Source of the DNA: Nocardia vulneris
GTDB lineage: Bacteria > Actinomycetota > Actinomycetes > Mycobacteriales > Mycobacteriaceae
NCBI RefSeq assembly: GCF_001613425.1
Contig: NZ_BDCI01000017.1
Location: 434,001-498,000 of the forward strand
DNA: 64,000 nucleotides
Reading direction: 5' to 3'
Under the pieces are notes generated by a model. The model searched no databases. It had not been told where the DNA came from and worked only from the letters and a program-made list of their open reading frames with translations. The position numbers and the translations under genes were made by a program. This document shows positions 29,597-39,690 of this stretch, in pieces. The first letter of the stretch is position 1; each line of letters begins with the position of its first letter.

Positions 29597-31284
29597 CGCC
29601 GCGCCTCCGCGACCTCGAGCTCCACCGGAATGGTCAGTACGGTGAAGCGTCGTTCGACCTGAATCCAGAGCCGGTATCGGCCTGCGGCCGGAAAGGTGTA
29701 GGTGAAGGGCACGTCCGGTCCGTAGGCGGCCACGGTTTCGTCGGGTGGGCTCTGTCCGTTGGCAGGTGGCATGAGCATCACGCCGCGACTGCCCGCGGGC
29801 TCGGTGACCGCGCCCGGCATGCCGTGCGGCCCTGCGTGCTCCATGCCCGGCATGTGGTGTGCTCCTGACGCATGGTCCATTTCAGGCAGGTCCGCCATAC
29901 CCTGCATCGATGTCGGCCCCATCGAGTGGCCGTGCCCCCAGATGGCCGAATCGTGCACGGCCGCCGCGATATCGGTGCTGCCGTCCGGTATCGGCCCCGC
30001 CATGATCAGGTGACCGACCATGCCGAGCCACGGTTGCAGTTCGGCGGCGTCGCCGACCTCGGCGGTGATCGTGGTCGGCTGCCCGGCCACGGTGGCGGTC
30101 GTCTCGACCTCGATGGGAGTGCCGTCGAGCACCAGCGACGCGGACGTCACCGGACCGCCGAGCGATACCGGGGCGGGTGGCGGCGCGGCGCGGCCGGGCG
30201 CGCCCGGCAGAACGGTGACACCGGTGGCGGCGCGAGCCATCTGCACACCACCGCCGCGACGCGCGAGTTCCGCGGACAGCGCGTAGCGCCCGGGTTCGGT
30301 TGCCGTCGAACGCACCTGGTAGCGCCCGGGGCCGGTCCGGATCGGATGCAGATGGGACAGGCCGCCCGACGGCCCGACCATGAGCAGATGCACCAGCGCG
30401 CTGTCGTGCACCACGAGGTCGTCGACGGGCGCACCGGTGGCGGCGTCGAGCAGGGCCAGGTCGATATCGCCGGGCTGCCCCGCGGTCAACGGTCCGCTCG
30501 CCACGGTCAGCAGCACCGGCGGGCGCGAGAAGTCCGCGATCGTGGGCTGATTCACCGCGTAGGGATCGGTGACGTTGTCCAGGGTGGGATCGAGCTGGCC
30601 ACCCGGTTGCGGCGGCAGCGGGAGCGAGGCCGAGAGCAGCGCCGCGGTCACCGAGACCGTGATGCCCGCGACCATTCCGCCCGCGGGGAGCAGAGCCCAC
30701 GCGGGACGCTTGGCGCGCACGGCGATCAGCACGGCAACCGGCAACAGCACACCGGCCACCAGAAAGCCGCGATAGACCAGGCGTTCCGGCGGCGAGGTGA
30801 CCTGTGCGGGCACGACGAACGGGATCCGGGCGACCCGGGTGCCGTCACCGATGGTCAGTTCCCACGGCCCGGGCCGGTCCATGTCGAGGGTCGCGGAGTA
30901 CATCCCCGGCGTCGCACCGAGCTCGATGCTGGTCTCCGCCACGGGAACACCGGGCGCGGACAGCGTGGAATCGACGTCGACCGCACCCGCGGGGACGGCG
31001 GCGAGGGCGAGTCTCCCCGCGGCGGTACCGGTGTGGGTGACGACGTCGACCCGCAGCGGCCCCGGCACACTGGTCACCCGGCGCAGGATCACGGTCAGTT
31101 CCCGGTCGCCGAGGGATTGGGCGATCGAGAGATCCGCGCCCGCGGCGGCCGAATCAGCGAGCGCGGGCGCCGCCCCGGCGCCCAGCAGCAGGAGCCATCC
31201 CGCGAACAACAGGACGCGATATCGAGCAGCACGGGCGACGGGCACTTCCGCAACCCTAGGGACACCGCGCCGCGAGATCATCAC
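29593..31284 (-). CDS. Exported protein with CopC/YtkA-like domains and Met/His-rich segment
   Basis: A 563-residue membrane-anchored protein. It has a signal peptide ending near ALA, a first beta-sandwich domain (about 45-160, ending in GMYSATLDMDRPGPWELTIG), one or two membrane helices (about 170-225), a second beta-rich domain (about 240-450), then a segment of about 50 residues dense in Met and His (MGPTSMQGMADLPEMDHASG, MPGMEHAGPHGMPG), and a short final domain. Met/His clusters of this sort bind copper in periplasmic handling proteins. Function inferred: extracytoplasmic copper binding or delivery. It is the first gene of the four-gene run. Confidence 0.75.
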   Translation of the reverse strand: MMISRRGVPRVAEVPVARAARYRVLLFAGWLLLLGAGAAPALADSAAAGADLSIAQSLGDRELTVILRRVTSVPGPLRVDVVTHTGTAAGRLALAAVPAGAVDVDSTLSAPGVPVAETSIELGATPGMYSATLDMDRPGPWELTIGDGTRVARIPFVVPAQVTSPPERLVYRGFLVAGVLLPVAVLIAVRAKRPAWALLPAGGMVAGITVSVTAALLSASLPLPPQPGGQLDPTLDNVTDPYAVNQPTIADFSRPPVLLTVASGPLTAGQPGDIDLALLDAATGAPVDDLVVHDSALVHLLMVGPSGGLSHLHPIRTGPGRYQVRSTATEPGRYALSAELARRGGGVQMARAATGVTVLPGAPGRAAPPPAPVSLGGPVTSASLVLDGTPIEVETTATVAGQPTTITAEVGDAAELQPWLGMVGHLIMAGPIPDGSTDIAAAVHDSAIWGHGHSMGPTSMQGMADLPEMDHASGAHHMPGMEHAGPHGMPGAVTEPAGSRGVMLMPPANGQSPPDETVAAYGPDVPFTYTFPAAGRYRLWIQVERRFTVLTIPVELEVAEARR

Positions 31285-31361
31285 CTGCTGAGGGGATCCG
31301 GTCTACCCCGCTGGGTTGATGTCCGAATAGGGGAAGTTCCGGAGAATGCCCGCCTGCCGCG

Positions 31362-31888
31362 TCACCGTGGCACCGGGCACGCGTCCACCGCCGCGGCGAC
31401 CACCTGGGGCGTGTCGGGAACCGGTGGGCGGGCGCCGGATTCGTACTCGGCGCCGACCACCGGCGCGACGGCCGCCAGCGCCTCGTTCTCCGCGGCCGTG
31501 AATGCCCTTGCCCGGCTGAGGAAGCGCCAGCCCTCCGGCGCTTCCAGGCTGAAGCCGGACCCGCGGCCGGGCACCACGTCGATGACGAGTTGCGTGTGCT
31601 TCCACGCCTGGAACTGGGAGCCGGAGATCCATACCGGCACCGCGTCCAGTTCGTCGCCGGGCAGCGTCGTCGGCACCTCGCCCACCGCGAGGCGCAGATC
31701 GATGATGCCGACCAGCACGTCGCGGTCGCCGATGATGAACTCCCCCAGCGGATAACACATCGGCGAGGACCCGTCGCAGCAGCCGCCGGACTGGTGCATC
31801 ATCAGCGCGCCGTGCGCGGTACGGAGGCGGCGCAGCAGCTGCGCCGCCGCCGTGGTCGCCACCAGCCGGGGCGGGGCGGGCTGTGCCA

Positions 31889-31889
<1 letters not shown>
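31362..31889 (-). CDS. DUF779 protein, partner of aldehyde dehydrogenase
   Basis: A 175-residue protein of the DUF779 family. The family mark is a cysteine-rich stretch near residue 38 (HQSGGCCDGSSPMCYPLG), followed by VWISGSQFQAWKHTQLVIDV and a FSLE...RFLSRARAF ending. It starts one base inside the stop of the aldehyde dehydrogenase (TGATG), a pairing widely conserved in actinomycetes and proteobacteria. The job of DUF779 is not established; the cysteines suggest metal or redox function. Confidence 0.88.
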
Positions 31890-33412
<1,523 letters not shown>

Positions 33413-33439
33413 CGAAGCTCCTCGCGGTCGAGACGGCAC

Positions 33440-33499
33440 TGTCGTGGGACACGACATGTGATCCACGACACTAGAACGCCAACGTTGCATCACCGTTGG
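33440..33499. promoter_or_regulatory. Operator repeats upstream of aldehyde dehydrogenase
   Basis: TGTCGTG-GGA-CACGACA at 33440-33456 is a perfect 7-base inverted repeat. CACGACA occurs again at 33464-33470 as a direct repeat. A second inverted repeat, CCAACG (33479-33484) and CGTTGG (33494-33499), lies beyond. All fall in the 94 bases between the dehydrogenase start and the regulator stop. The TGTC-N9-GACA form resembles sites of AcoR-type activators; assignment is inferred. Confidence 0.6.
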
Positions 33500-33506
33500 G
33501 AACCGT

Positions 33507-34784
33507 TCAGCAGCCGCCCAACTCGCGATCGAGCATCCGCAGCTGCGCCGCCACCTGCGCGTACAACGACGAATCCCGGTCCAGCGAGGCGAGATAGGCG
33601 GCCCACGCGCCGCGGTCCTCGCGGCCGTCGACGGAGCCGATCCACCAACCGAGTATTGCCGGATCGCGAGACTTGAGCACTGCGGCACGCATTCGGGCCC
33701 GCAGCGCCTCCCGCACCCGGCCGACGCCGGGCGCGCGCGAGGCGGGCAGCAGTTGCCCGCGGTACCCCGCGACGGCCGCGGCGATATCGCCGCGGCGCAG
33801 CGCGCGACGCAACTCTGCGACATCCGAATCGAGTTCGGTCAGCAAGCGATACGGTCGTGATCCCAGCGTGGCGCCGCCGAGAATGCGGCGCAGGCGCGAG
33901 ATTTCGGCGCGGACGGTCACCGCGTCGAGGTCACGCTCGTCCAGCAGCACCGCGATGTGCTCGGTCGAGAGCCCCTCGGGATGTTCCAGCAGCAGGAGCA
34001 GGATCTCCGAGTGCCTGCGCGACAGCGCGATTCGCTCGTGGCCGAACCGCAGCGCGGGACCGGCGCCGAGCAGTTCGACCCGCGGCGTGGCCGGTGCCGG
34101 GGCCGGATGGGCGCGCAGCTCGGATTCGGCGACGGCGACGGTCGCCTTGATCAGCGAGAGCACTTCGGGGACGGCGACCCGCGGCCCGCCGGTGATGTCG
34201 ATCGTGCCCAGCACCCGTCCCGTCGCGGGATCGTGCACCGGGCCCGCCGCGCAGCTCCACGGATGCACCACCCGGCTGTAGTGCTCGGCGCCGAAGATCT
34301 GCACGCAATGATCAAGTGCCAGTGCGGTTCCCGGGGCGTTGGTACCGACCGCGGCCTCGCTCCAGTCCGCGCCGTCGGCGAAGTTCATCTGCGCGGCGCG
34401 GTCCTTGGCCGCCGCGTCGCCCTCCACCCACAGCAGCCGGCCCCGCGCATCGCTCAGCGCGACCAGCAGTCCGGTGTCCTGTGCGTCCTCGACCAACAGC
34501 TTCTGCACCACCGGGCGCACCGCCGCCATCGGATGCGCGCGCCGATAGCGCTCCAATTCGAGGCCGGTGAGCGAGGTCCGGCCGATCTGACAGTCCGGGT
34601 CGATGCCGTTGCCGCGACTGCGCAACCAGGACGCCTCGATCACCCGGCGCACGCTGCGGGGCGCCTCGCCGCGCGCGACGAACAATTCGTGTGCGGCCGA
34701 AACGTGGTGGCTCACCCGCTCCGCGTCGTCTTCCGGGCCCAGCGCCACCCAGGGATTCACCCGAGCGCTGGATCCGATGGCCAC
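33507..34784 (-). CDS. GAF-domain regulator of aldehyde/alcohol metabolism (AcoR-like N-terminus)
   Basis: A 425-residue regulator. Residues about 1-270 resemble the N-terminal sensor region of AcoR-type activators ([63 protein letters not shown]). The AAA+ sigma-54 domain of classical AcoR is absent. Instead the C-terminus has a winged-helix-like part ([34 protein letters not shown]). I chose GTG 34784, which has GGGAGG seven bases upstream. It is placed upstream of the aldehyde dehydrogenase-DUF779 pair on the same strand and divergent from the SDR gene. Confidence 0.82.
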   Translation of the reverse strand: MAIGSSARVNPWVALGPEDDAERVSHHVSAAHELFVARGEAPRSVRRVIEASWLRSRGNGIDPDCQIGRTSLTGLELERYRRAHPMAAVRPVVQKLLVEDAQDTGLLVALSDARGRLLWVEGDAAAKDRAAQMNFADGADWSEAAVGTNAPGTALALDHCVQIFGAEHYSRVVHPWSCAAGPVHDPATGRVLGTIDITGGPRVAVPEVLSLIKATVAVAESELRAHPAPAPATPRVELLGAGPALRFGHERIALSRRHSEILLLLLEHPEGLSTEHIAVLLDERDLDAVTVRAEISRLRRILGGATLGSRPYRLLTELDSDVAELRRALRRGDIAAAVAGYRGQLLPASRAPGVGRVREALRARMRAAVLKSRDPAILGWWIGSVDGREDRGAWAAYLASLDRDSSLYAQVAAQLRMLDRELGGC

Positions 34785-34873
34785 CTCTCCATCCTCCCTT
34801 GCGAGCCGGACCCGGGCAATGCGCCCGCCGGGGCGGGTGATGAATTCCGGCGACCAGGACCGTCTGTAGAGAC

Positions 34874-35626
34874 ATGCGACTGAACAACAAGAACGCGGTG
34901 GTCTACGGGGCAGCGGGGAGTATGGGCGGGGCCGTCGCCAGAGCCTTCGCCGCGGCGGGGGCACACGTGCATCTGGTGGGCCGGACCGAGCCGACCTTGG
35001 CGGCGGTGGCCGCGGAGATCATCGGCCGCGGCGGCCGGGCCACCGTCGCGCCGGTCGATGTCTTCGATCAGGCGGCTGTCGAGGCGCATGCCGACCGCGT
35101 GGTCGCGCAGGACGGCACGCTCGACATCTCGTTCAACGCGGTGGGCATGCACGCGGTCCAGGACGTGCCGCTCATCGATCTGACCTTGGACGACTTCATG
35201 ACCCCGATCGTCGAGGCCGCCCGCTCGCATTTCATCACCACGACCGCCGCCGCCCGGCGGATGACCGCGCAGGGCAGCGGCGTCATCCTGCTGCTGTCGG
35301 CCACCGCCGCCGCCGAATCCCGGTATCGGATGGGCGGATTCAACCTCGCCTGCGCCGGAATCGAAGCGCTCAATCGCAGTTTGGCCGGTGAGGTGGGCAG
35401 GCACGGTGTCCGGGTGCTCTGCCTGCGCGCCAATTTCACCCCCGACACGGTGCCCGGTCTCGCCTCCGACGACGAATCTATCACCGCCCTGCTCGACGAC
35501 ACCAAGCTCGCCCGTCTTCCCCGCCTGGCCGAGGTCGCCGAAACCGCCGTCTACGCCGTCTCCGACGCGGCAGGCGCGATGACCGGCGCGATCCTCAACC
35601 TCTCCTGCGGCGCCCTCGTGGATTGA
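34874..35626 (+). CDS. SDR-fold protein lacking the catalytic Tyr-x3-Lys pair
   Basis: A 250-residue short-chain dehydrogenase fold. The NAD(P) motif is near the N-terminus (VVYGAAGSMGGAVARAF), and NAVG stands for the structural NNAG motif. The serine is in LLLSATAAAE, but where YSASK is expected the sequence is GFNLACAG, so both the catalytic Tyr and Lys appear replaced (by Phe and Cys). The protein may bind a nucleotide without oxidoreductase activity, or use another mechanism. It is divergent from the GAF regulator 89 bases away and may share its control. Confidence 0.83.
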   Translation: MRLNNKNAVVYGAAGSMGGAVARAFAAAGAHVHLVGRTEPTLAAVAAEIIGRGGRATVAPVDVFDQAAVEAHADRVVAQDGTLDISFNAVGMHAVQDVPLIDLTLDDFMTPIVEAARSHFITTTAAARRMTAQGSGVILLLSATAAAESRYRMGGFNLACAGIEALNRSLAGEVGRHGVRVLCLRANFTPDTVPGLASDDESITALLDDTKLARLPRLAEVAETAVYAVSDAAGAMTGAILNLSCGALVD

Positions 35627-35637
35627 CCGGCCGCGCA

Positions 35638-36582
35638 CTATCTACCGGCCAGGGCTACGGCGTAGCGCGGGATCAGTTGGCAGCCGAGGCGGGCTTTGAC
35701 GTCGGGGAGCCCTTTACCCCAGACGAGGCCTTGCTTTTCGACGGCCGCCGCCCAGGCGACGGTGCGGCGGAAGGCGTCGAAGTAGAGGTGTTTGCGGCCG
35801 CCCTCGTCGACCGGGAGCGCGCCCCAGCGGTGTACCAGAGGCCAGCTGGGGTGGTCCAGAATGGTGAACGCGGCCAACAGGTTTCGGTCGGTGTCGTGGT
35901 AGTGCATCGCGTGCACGTCGGGGTGCACCAGCACGCGATAGAGCCATTCGTCGGGCATGCGCGGTGCGCGGCCGAGCCCGTCGTACTTCTCCTCGGTCCG
36001 CCGGAACAGTCCGACCAGCTGATCGACGTCCAACTCGCTCGCGGGCCCGAAACCGGCGATCAGATCGTGATCGCGGGCCAGCCACCGGGCTTCGGCGCGC
36101 AGGCTGCGCCGGCGATTCGAGGACAGCGTGCCCAGCCAGCCGTCTTCGTCCGGCCACGCCACCGGCAGGATCGCGGTCGGGTTGACCTCCCTGGTGATAC
36201 GCGGGCCCCCGAAGGCCGCCACCTGCTCGCGGGACAGTTCCCGCCACAGCGTGCCGAGCACGGCGTACCGGAAGCGCGCCCGCAGGCCTGCGGCGAGCAC
36301 GCCGAACAGCTCGTGCGCCCGTGCGGCGTCGGCCACCCACCATCCCGGCTGGCCGGTGCTGCCCGGCGCAGCGACGTTCAGCACGCCTGCCGTCCACCGC
36401 GCGGCGGCCAGCGCGACGACGTCCACGCCGTCGAACACCACCGCGATGCCGAGCCGGGGTCCGGCCGCGGCGAGCACCTCCCAGGACCAGGTCGCGCGCA
36501 GCCCCGCGGTGCGCCGCACCGTGTCCCACCACGGCGGCTCGGCGTCGCGGAAGGGATCGAAGACATCGACGCGCACACCCAT
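35638..36582 (-). CDS. GNAT/FemAB-like acyltransferase
   Basis: A 314-residue protein with the double-GNAT look of FemAB/BioF2-like transferases: an N-terminal half (WSWEVLAAAGPRLGIAVVFD), then LSSNRRRSLRAEARWLARDHD and a C-terminal half with LLAAFTILDHPSWPLVHRWGALP and YFDAFRRTVAWAAA. Such enzymes add acyl or aminoacyl groups to peptidoglycan or surface glycans. It is the last gene of a six-gene minus-strand operon and starts one base inside the preceding stop (TGATG). The donor and acceptor are unknown. Confidence 0.72.
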   Translation of the reverse strand: MGVRVDVFDPFRDAEPPWWDTVRRTAGLRATWSWEVLAAAGPRLGIAVVFDGVDVVALAAARWTAGVLNVAAPGSTGQPGWWVADAARAHELFGVLAAGLRARFRYAVLGTLWRELSREQVAAFGGPRITREVNPTAILPVAWPDEDGWLGTLSSNRRRSLRAEARWLARDHDLIAGFGPASELDVDQLVGLFRRTEEKYDGLGRAPRMPDEWLYRVLVHPDVHAMHYHDTDRNLLAAFTILDHPSWPLVHRWGALPVDEGGRKHLYFDAFRRTVAWAAAVEKQGLVWGKGLPDVKARLGCQLIPRYAVALAGR

Positions 36583-37802
36583 CACCGCTTTCCGGGACCG
36601 CGACGTCGCGCTACCACACGGGACGCTCGGCTGAGCCGTGGCAGGGTCGACGCCGCGAGCACAGCATAGGAAGCGACCAGTGCGGTGAGCGCGCCGGGCG
36701 GACCGTGCGCGGGCACCAGCACCGCCGCACCCAGCGCGACCGCGGCGAATTGCGTTGCGGCACCGGCGGCGGCGACCGTCAGCTCGCGCCGACCCGTGTT
36801 CTCCAGCAGGAACAGCGCCAGACTCACCAGCGCGTGCACCGGGATCTCGAAACCCAGCAGCACCGCGACAAGCACTGCGGCCGTGACCTTCCCGGCCAGC
36901 GCGACCGCGAGCACGCTGCCGAGCAGGCCGGCGCCGAGGGCGGCGACGAGCAGTCGGCGGGCCAGTCCGATCCCGGCCCGCGCGCCTGCACCGCGCAGCC
37001 GCAGCGACGACACGGGCTGATAGATCCGCAGCAGGTACAGCGTGCCCGAGCCGACCACGCTCGATATCAGCAGCGCCACATAGAGTGTCGTGCTGCTGTC
37101 GCGCTGACCGCTCAGCGCCAAGGCCGCGTACAGCACGCCGACGGCCGCGCTGCCCAGCGGCTCGTACAGGCCGAGCAGCAGTTGGGCTCGCACGATCGCC
37201 GTGGCGGTTCCCCGTCGCGGCCGCACCGTCAGCGACGGGAGGCCGCGGGCCGACCAGCCGGCCACCCCCAGCGTCACCACCAAGAGCACGGCGAGCTGCC
37301 CGGCGGGTGAAAGCCCGACTACCGCACCGACTCCCACCGCCGCGATGATGGCCGCGGCGAGCAGCAGGAAGCCGTGGCTGTCGCGTTCCGGGCGCCCGGC
37401 CCCGCGATGTACCGCCACCACGACCGTCAACAGCCCGAGACCGGCGCTCCAGGCAGCGGCCAGCGGGTAGACCACGAACGCCGAGCCCGCGGTCACCGCA
37501 CTCACGAGCAGGGCGAGCACCAGCGGCACGGCCGCGGTCAGCACCGCGGTCCGCACCACGACCGCGCCCGTGTGCCGCAGTCGCGGCACCAGTTTCAGCA
37601 CGGACTTCTCCGGACCGGAGCTGAGCAGCGCGATCCAGGCCGTGGCGCCGACCGCGCTGGCGTACACCGCGAACTGGTCCGGGCCCCAGATCGCCAGCAG
37701 CACAAGCGCTATGCCGTGATAGGCGAGCCGAAACCCGCCCCGCCCGGCGAGCAGCGACAGCACGGTGGCCGGTGCGGGCAACGTGGCGGGCGGGGACACC
37801 AT
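36582..37802 (-). CDS. Polysaccharide flippase-like membrane protein
   Basis: A 406-residue membrane protein with about 12 hydrophobic helices and short basic loops, in the style of the MATE/Wzx-like oligosaccharide exporters. The N-terminal FRLAYHGIALVLLAIWGPDQFAVYAS and the later LYLLRIYQPVSS are typical in pattern but not a strict signature. The start is ATG 37802, overlapping the previous stop (TGATG); the frame upstream of it is antisense filler. It would move a lipid-linked glycan across the membrane if the operon builds one. Confidence 0.72.
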   Translation of the reverse strand: MVSPPATLPAPATVLSLLAGRGGFRLAYHGIALVLLAIWGPDQFAVYASAVGATAWIALLSSGPEKSVLKLVPRLRHTGAVVVRTAVLTAAVPLVLALLVSAVTAGSAFVVYPLAAAWSAGLGLLTVVVAVHRGAGRPERDSHGFLLLAAAIIAAVGVGAVVGLSPAGQLAVLLVVTLGVAGWSARGLPSLTVRPRRGTATAIVRAQLLLGLYEPLGSAAVGVLYAALALSGQRDSSTTLYVALLISSVVGSGTLYLLRIYQPVSSLRLRGAGARAGIGLARRLLVAALGAGLLGSVLAVALAGKVTAAVLVAVLLGFEIPVHALVSLALFLLENTGRRELTVAAAGAATQFAAVALGAAVLVPAHGPPGALTALVASYAVLAASTLPRLSRASRVVARRRGPGKR

Positions 37803-38488
37803 CAGCGGTGACGCGCGCCCGCTCGTTGCCGGACCGCGACCGCGCGCCGCCGCACATCGCCGCCGCGCCGCCGCAGGCCGTCGCCGATCCGCTGCCAGTA
37901 CCGGTCGGGCAGCACCAGCACCACCGCGGCCAGGACCAGATGCACCACGATGAAGGCCAGCGCCTCGTTCCGGCTCGCCACATGGCCGAGCCGAACCGTC
38001 ATGTGGTCGGCCCAATCCCACTGCGCGGCCAGTGGTTTACCGCGCAGCAGCTGGAACGCGAGGTCCTCGATGCCGGAGAGCATGACGAGGATGCCCACGT
38101 AGCCGACCCGGCGGGCCACGGCCGGGCCCGCGCCGCCCAGTCGCAGCATGAGTGCCAGACACAGGATCAGCAGCGGCACCAATATCCGCATCCACGAATA
38201 CAACCGGCTGAAATCGTCGTCCAGTGCGGCGGCGAAGATCTTCGGGACCAGGAAGCAGAATACGACGAGAAACGCGGCGAGTGCACACATCTCGACCACC
38301 CGTCCGCGCCGGAACCAGTCGGGTCGCAGGCTCGCGATCGTCTCGGTCGCCAAGACGAACGGGATCAGCGAGGCCAGCAGCGCCCACACACTAGGCACAC
38401 CGTGCTCCCGGCCGGTCGTCCCCCAGACCAGCCCGGCCGCGACCACGGCCGCGCCGCCGAGCAGCGCGCTGCGCACCGCCGGACTCAT
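37802..38488 (-). CDS. Six-helix membrane protein of glycan operon
   Basis: Not recognised. A 228-residue protein with six predicted membrane helices (AALLGG..., WALLASLIPFVLATETIAS, CALAAFLVVFCFLVPKIF, ILVPLLILCLALML, VGILVMLSGIEDLAFQLL, FIVVHLVLAAVVLVL) and a basic C-terminal tail. A conserved-looking IEDLAF in helix 5 and QWDWADHMTVRLGH in the next loop may be functional. It lies between the ATP-grasp and flippase-like genes, overlapping both, which ties it to the same process. Confidence 0.68.
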   Translation of the reverse strand: MSPAVRSALLGGAAVVAAGLVWGTTGREHGVPSVWALLASLIPFVLATETIASLRPDWFRRGRVVEMCALAAFLVVFCFLVPKIFAAALDDDFSRLYSWMRILVPLLILCLALMLRLGGAGPAVARRVGYVGILVMLSGIEDLAFQLLRGKPLAAQWDWADHMTVRLGHVASRNEALAFIVVHLVLAAVVLVLPDRYWQRIGDGLRRRGGDVRRRAVAVRQRAGARHR

Positions 38489-39690
38489 GCCGCCCCGCTC
38501 AGGTCGAACCGCAACCTGGCCCGCACCGCGTCCGCCGCCGCGGCCGCCCGGTCCGGCAGATCGGCGACGACGATGAAGTGGCCCAGCTTGTTCGCCGCGT
38601 TGTGATAGGGCCGCACCTCCTGGCCCGGCCGGACGAAGAGCACCAGCTCCGCCAGCTCGGGGATCGCCGCGGCCGCGTCGTCGGCGCCGCGCACCTCGGC
38701 GATCACCCCGGCGTCGTCGGTGTAGAGGACGCCGGACACGGTGGCGCGGGACCGGGTCGGCATGACATCGACCGCGCCGCCCGTCGCGGCGGCGATCGAT
38801 GCCCCGACGGTGTCCACTCCGTAAGCGTGCCGGAACAATTCGCCGAGCCCGTTGCCACCGACCCGGGCGCCCATCTCGATCAGATGCAGGGTGCCGAACG
38901 AGTCGACGATCAGATCGACGGTCAACGGGCCGCGCCGATAGCCGAGTTCGGTGATCAGCTCGTTCAGCATGTCGGTCAGCTCCCACCGTTGTTCGACGGC
39001 GAGGTCGGCGGGCACCCGGTGCTCGACGGTCACGAAATGCGGCGCGGGGGTGAGCGTGCGGCCACTGACCCCGATGAACACGATCCGTCCACGATCGACG
39101 AACACCTCTGCGCTGTAATGCTTTCCGGCGATCTGCTCCTCCACGATCACGCCGCCGTCGCTGGCGAACCGGGCCGCCTCCCGCGCCGCCGCCGCGACCT
39201 CGGACACCTCCGCGCACACCTGGATCCCCCGACTGCTCTGCGCGTCCAGCGGTTTCACCAGCACGGGGAACCGCAGTGTCGCCGCGCGCAACGCGAGCTC
39301 CGCGTCGGCCCGCCCCGCGACGTACCCGTAGCTGTCGAAACCGAGCCGGCGGCACACCGCCCGGAAGGAGGACTTGTCCTGCGAGGCGTGCACGACCTGC
39401 GCGGCAAGCGGATCCGGCAGCTCCCAGTGCCGCGCCAGCCAGCGTTGCGCGGACAGCCCGGTATCGCTGGCCGGCGACAGCACGCCGACGATATCGGCGC
39501 GCCCGTCCAGCGCGGCGGCGATCGCGACGGGGTCCCGAATACTGACGTGCACGAATTCGTCGGCCAGCGACCGCGCCACCGCATCGGCGCACCGGTCGAC
39601 GCAGACGGTGCGGTAGCCGAGTTCGCGGGCTCGGCGATAGGTGGACGTCGAGCCGTCCGCACCACCGAGGATGACCACCGTGCCCGTCAC
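38485..39690 (-). CDS. ATP-grasp ligase
   Basis: A 401-residue ATP-grasp enzyme. The N-terminal pre-ATP-grasp domain begins TGTVVILGGADGSTSTYRRA; the central ATP part shows FPVLVKPLDAQSSRGIQV, GGVIVEEQIAGKHYSAEVF and the metal-binding LIEMGARVGGNG. The C-terminal domain follows. The family joins a carboxylate to an amine through an acyl phosphate, as in carbamoyl phosphate synthetase, PurT/PurK and L-amino acid ligases. Here it may add an amino acid to a sugar or make a carboxylate-activated building block. Start is GTG 39690 with GGAGGTGC upstream; overlaps both neighbours. Confidence 0.88.
   Translation of the reverse strand: MTGTVVILGGADGSTSTYRRARELGYRTVCVDRCADAVARSLADEFVHVSIRDPVAIAAALDGRADIVGVLSPASDTGLSAQRWLARHWELPDPLAAQVVHASQDKSSFRAVCRRLGFDSYGYVAGRADAELALRAATLRFPVLVKPLDAQSSRGIQVCAEVSEVAAAAREAARFASDGGVIVEEQIAGKHYSAEVFVDRGRIVFIGVSGRTLTPAPHFVTVEHRVPADLAVEQRWELTDMLNELITELGYRRGPLTVDLIVDSFGTLHLIEMGARVGGNGLGELFRHAYGVDTVGASIAAATGGAVDVMPTRSRATVSGVLYTDDAGVIAEVRGADDAAAAIPELAELVLFVRPGQEVRPYHNAANKLGHFIVVADLPDRAAAAADAVRARLRFDLSGAA

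Noticed and set aside
38485-39690. ATP-grasp gene as a graspetide (RiPP) ligase
   Set aside because: No small precursor peptide gene with repeated acidic/Thr core is visible nearby, and the neighbours are sugar enzymes and membrane proteins.
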